The position numbers and the translations under genes are program-made. A stretch of 64,000 nucleotides of DNA, taken from Janthinobacterium sp. SUN073. GTDB taxonomy: Bacteria > Pseudomonadota > Gammaproteobacteria > Burkholderiales > Burkholderiaceae_D. Below the pieces are notes generated by a model that was not told the DNA's origin, searched no databases, and saw nothing but the letters and a program-made list of their open reading frames with translations. Numbering within the stretch: the first letter of the stretch is position 1; each line of letters opens with the position of its first letter. Of this stretch, positions 62,081 to 64,000 are shown piece by piece. Where the stretch lies: positions 1,320,781 to 1,384,780 of the forward strand of contig NZ_JAPUBT010000001.1 of assembly GCF_030397665.1 (NCBI RefSeq). Direction: 5' to 3'.

Positions 62081-63634
62081 TCAGTTCGCCGGCGTTTTTG
62101 CATTCCATATCTTCAACATGTCGGGCGATGCTTCCGAGCGGATGCCGTTGTCCGTCAGCACCGATTCCGTCGCGGCCAGCATGTCCTTGCGGGGCACGAC
62201 GACCATTTCCGCATCGCGCTGCTGGAAGCGGAACGTCAGCAATTCATCCGTTTGGTCGCGCAGCAAGGCCACCAGGTGCGCCAGGCTGCGCACGCGCACG
62301 CCATTGACGGAATCGACGACCGAAAAGAAACGGGTACTGTAGCCATTCATCAGCTTGTGCGGGAAGAACGGCGCGGCGATCACCACCAGCTCTTCGCGCT
62401 CGCTATCGGGCGCATCGCCGCGCCGCGTGACCAGCGGGTTGCCGGCAAAACTCATGCCGCCCAACATAGCCGGGTTGCCATTTGGCGCGGCCATGAATTC
62501 CGTGCTGGCGCGCGAAAACACCATCGGGCCAAAGATGAAATAGGATGGGTAATTGCCCTGCAGGCCGCTGATGAGCATCGGGTGCGCCGCCGAGACGGGT
62601 ACCTTGATTTTCAGGGGTGCGCCCTGGCGCACCACCGTCAACGGCAATTCGCCGTCTTTCGCCAGCTGCTGCACCCGGTACTGGAAGCGCACGCGGCTGT
62701 TGGCATTCAGCTTGACCATGCCCTGGTTATCGATGGGAAAATCGCCGATATGCGTGATGACATCCCACTCCTTGAGCGGATAGGCGGCGTCCTTGCTGGC
62801 CGGTGTCATCACGACGGCGCCCTCGACACCCTTGGCCAGCTTCAGGTAGGTGCGCAGCGCGGGATTTTCCAGCGTTTGCGTCACATCACGCATGGCCGGC
62901 TTGCCCTTGGGCGCACCACTTTCCTGGTCGCGCAGGAACAGCTCGATTTCCTCGTTGGGGATGATGTAGCCGATGTTTTGCGCATTGAGCATGCCGGCAA
63001 AGGCCAGGCCGATCATCTTCTCGCCCGCAATCACGGGGCCGCCGCTATTGCCCGGGTTGATGGCCGCATCGATCTGGATGCGCAAGCCCGAGACGGGGAA
63101 GTTGTAGCGCACGAATTCGATGCGCGAGACGATGCCCTTGGTGATCGACAGCGAGGTGCCGCCCGTCGGATAGCCATACGCCAGCACGGCATCGCGCACA
63201 TCCGGCAAGACATTCGCGCGCGGCACGGCTTTATGGCTGGCGAAAAAACTGTCATCGTCGATTTTCAGCAAGGCCAGGTCCATGCCGCGCGAGATGGCCA
63301 GCACGGTCGCCGGTATCTTGTCGCCGGCGCCATTGGCCTGGATCTGTACCTGGCTGGCATAGCCGACCACGTGCGCATTCGTGAGGATGCGGCGGCCTTC
63401 GATGACGACGCCGGAGCCCGTCACCTCTTGCGGCGCGGCCTTGCTCCAGGGTTTATAGGGGTCCGGCCCGCGCAGGGTGGAAAACACCTTGACGACGGAA
63501 TTTTCCAGGGCGGAAGCGCTGGCGCCAGCAGTGGTCTCGGCGGCCAGCGCACGCAGCGTCATCAAGGGGGAAAAAGAAAGGGCCAGCGCCAGGAAGGCGC
63601 GGCCCATCAGGGTGAAGCACGGACGAGTTTTCAT
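62081..63634 (-). CDS. Periplasmic trypsin-like serine protease with PDZ-like C-terminal region (Deg-type)
   Basis: 517 residues from ATG 63634. Signal peptide (FTLMGRAFLALALSFSPLMT ending RALAAE), so periplasmic. S1C catalytic domain with His88 (LTNAHVV), Asp119 (MDLALLKI) and Ser197 (NPGNSGGPVI): an intact triad. The C-terminal 270 residues contain two divergent PDZ-like regions (YPLKEWDVITHIGDFPIDNQ and GYSTRFFSVVDSVNGVRVRS). The plan resembles the plant DEG and some bacterial Deg proteins more than classical DegP. A role in envelope protein quality control is likely. Another possibility is a specialised processing protease. Confidence 0.88.
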   Translation of the reverse strand: MKTRPCFTLMGRAFLALALSFSPLMTLRALAAETTAGASASALENSVVKVFSTLRGPDPYKPWSKAAPQEVTGSGVVIEGRRILTNAHVVGYASQVQIQANGAGDKIPATVLAISRGMDLALLKIDDDSFFASHKAVPRANVLPDVRDAVLAYGYPTGGTSLSITKGIVSRIEFVRYNFPVSGLRIQIDAAINPGNSGGPVIAGEKMIGLAFAGMLNAQNIGYIIPNEEIELFLRDQESGAPKGKPAMRDVTQTLENPALRTYLKLAKGVEGAVVMTPASKDAAYPLKEWDVITHIGDFPIDNQGMVKLNANSRVRFQYRVQQLAKDGELPLTVVRQGAPLKIKVPVSAAHPMLISGLQGNYPSYFIFGPMVFSRASTEFMAAPNGNPAMLGGMSFAGNPLVTRRGDAPDSEREELVVIAAPFFPHKLMNGYSTRFFSVVDSVNGVRVRSLAHLVALLRDQTDELLTFRFQQRDAEMVVVPRKDMLAATESVLTDNGIRSEASPDMLKIWNAKTPAN

Positions 63635-63729
63635 TGAGCTTGTTGGCAATGGAAGGGAAGCAAAATTATATATTGAATAATTTCAACTTCATTACACTTT
63701 GTCCATCTTTGCCCGAAGAACTATTCTAA

Positions 63730-64000
63730 TCAGATGGGCAAGGGCGGCACGCCCAATGCCGGCACGGCCGTCTGCGCCCCATTCATGACCATGGCCAGGA
63801 AAGTGTAATAGCCGTTGATGCCCATCAAGTCGACCACGCCGTGCTCGCCGAACAGCGCCAGAGCGCGTGCATACGTGGCATCGCTGACGCGCTTGTTCTG
63901 CTGCAACTCGATGCAGAAGTCGTGCACGGCTTGCTCGTCTTCCTTCAGGGCAAGCGGCGCGCGCCGCGCGGCGATGGCGTCCACGGCCGCCTGCGCGATG
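63730..64000 (-). CDS. Carboxymuconolactone-decarboxylase-family protein (cut at the right edge)
   Basis: Only the last 90 or so residues are inside the window; the frame is open to base 64000, so the start lies beyond it. The visible part (EDEQAVHDFCIELQQNKRVS, FGEHGVVDLMGINGYYTFLAMVMNG) is the C-terminal half of a CMD/AhpD-like helical domain. Such proteins include gamma-carboxymuconolactone decarboxylases and peroxidase-like enzymes. The Cys pair of AhpD-type members would be upstream and cannot be judged. Confidence 0.85.
   Translation of the reverse strand, partial: IAQAAVDAIAARRAPLALKEDEQAVHDFCIELQQNKRVSDATYARALALFGEHGVVDLMGINGYYTFLAMVMNGAQTAVPALGVPPLPI

Overview
The window looks like the chromosome of a high-GC betaproteobacterium of the family Oxalobacteraceae (Janthinobacterium, Massilia or Duganella type). 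This rests on the aerobic phenylacetate (paa) cluster, the pmbA/darP divergent pair, the protein sequences and the base composition. It is inferred by recognition; no database search was possible. I saw no rRNA, tRNA, CRISPR array, insertion sequence or prophage.

Layout. 1-4950: minus-strand operon for a tripartite exporter (dual-ATPase ABC protein cut by the left edge, HlyD-type adaptor, NodT-type outer-membrane channel), headed by a FabI-type enoyl reductase and a possible 61-codon ORF, behind a perfect FNR/Anr-type box with a well-placed -10. 5159-8585: secreted M64 metallopeptidase, then a TetR regulator coupled to a frameshifted DUF418 membrane-protein gene. 8576-16555: two divergent units that together look like an extracellular cyanophycin (or similar aspartyl-peptide) utilisation locus: secreted cyanophycinase-like S51 hydrolase, TonB-dependent receptor and RpiR regulator on one strand; M14 aspartoacylase-like zinc hydrolase and a YfcC-type permease on the other. 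16580-20100: GNAT acetyltransferase, small exported protein, argH, and an ACT-domain protein preceded by an attenuator-like leader.

20415-31848: secreted M4 metalloprotease followed by a compact, overlapping type II secretion/type IV pilus-like cluster (F, E, M-, N-, O-, P-like proteins, secretin, three pilin-like proteins). 31894-36439: M24 peptidase, then a minus-strand porin / phosphate-binding-like protein / chemoreceptor unit.

36857-54806: the phenylacetate catabolic region. One long minus-strand series carries paaABCDE (epoxidase), paaG, paaH, paaI, paaK, paaJ, a five-gene branched-chain-amino-acid-type ABC transporter, paaY and paaZ. Divergent paaX is the expected repressor. paaF is not in the window. 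54893-64000: small coiled-coil protein, cytosolic M14 carboxypeptidase, chemoreceptor with a CheR-type tail, pmbA, darP, mog, a carboxylesterase, a periplasmic serine protease and a cut carboxymuconolactone-decarboxylase-like gene.

Five copies of a palindromic intergenic repeat (core GGGGTCGGACCCT and its inverse) lie between 38.9 and 60.7 kb, three of them inside the paa series. Their arms vary in compensating pairs.
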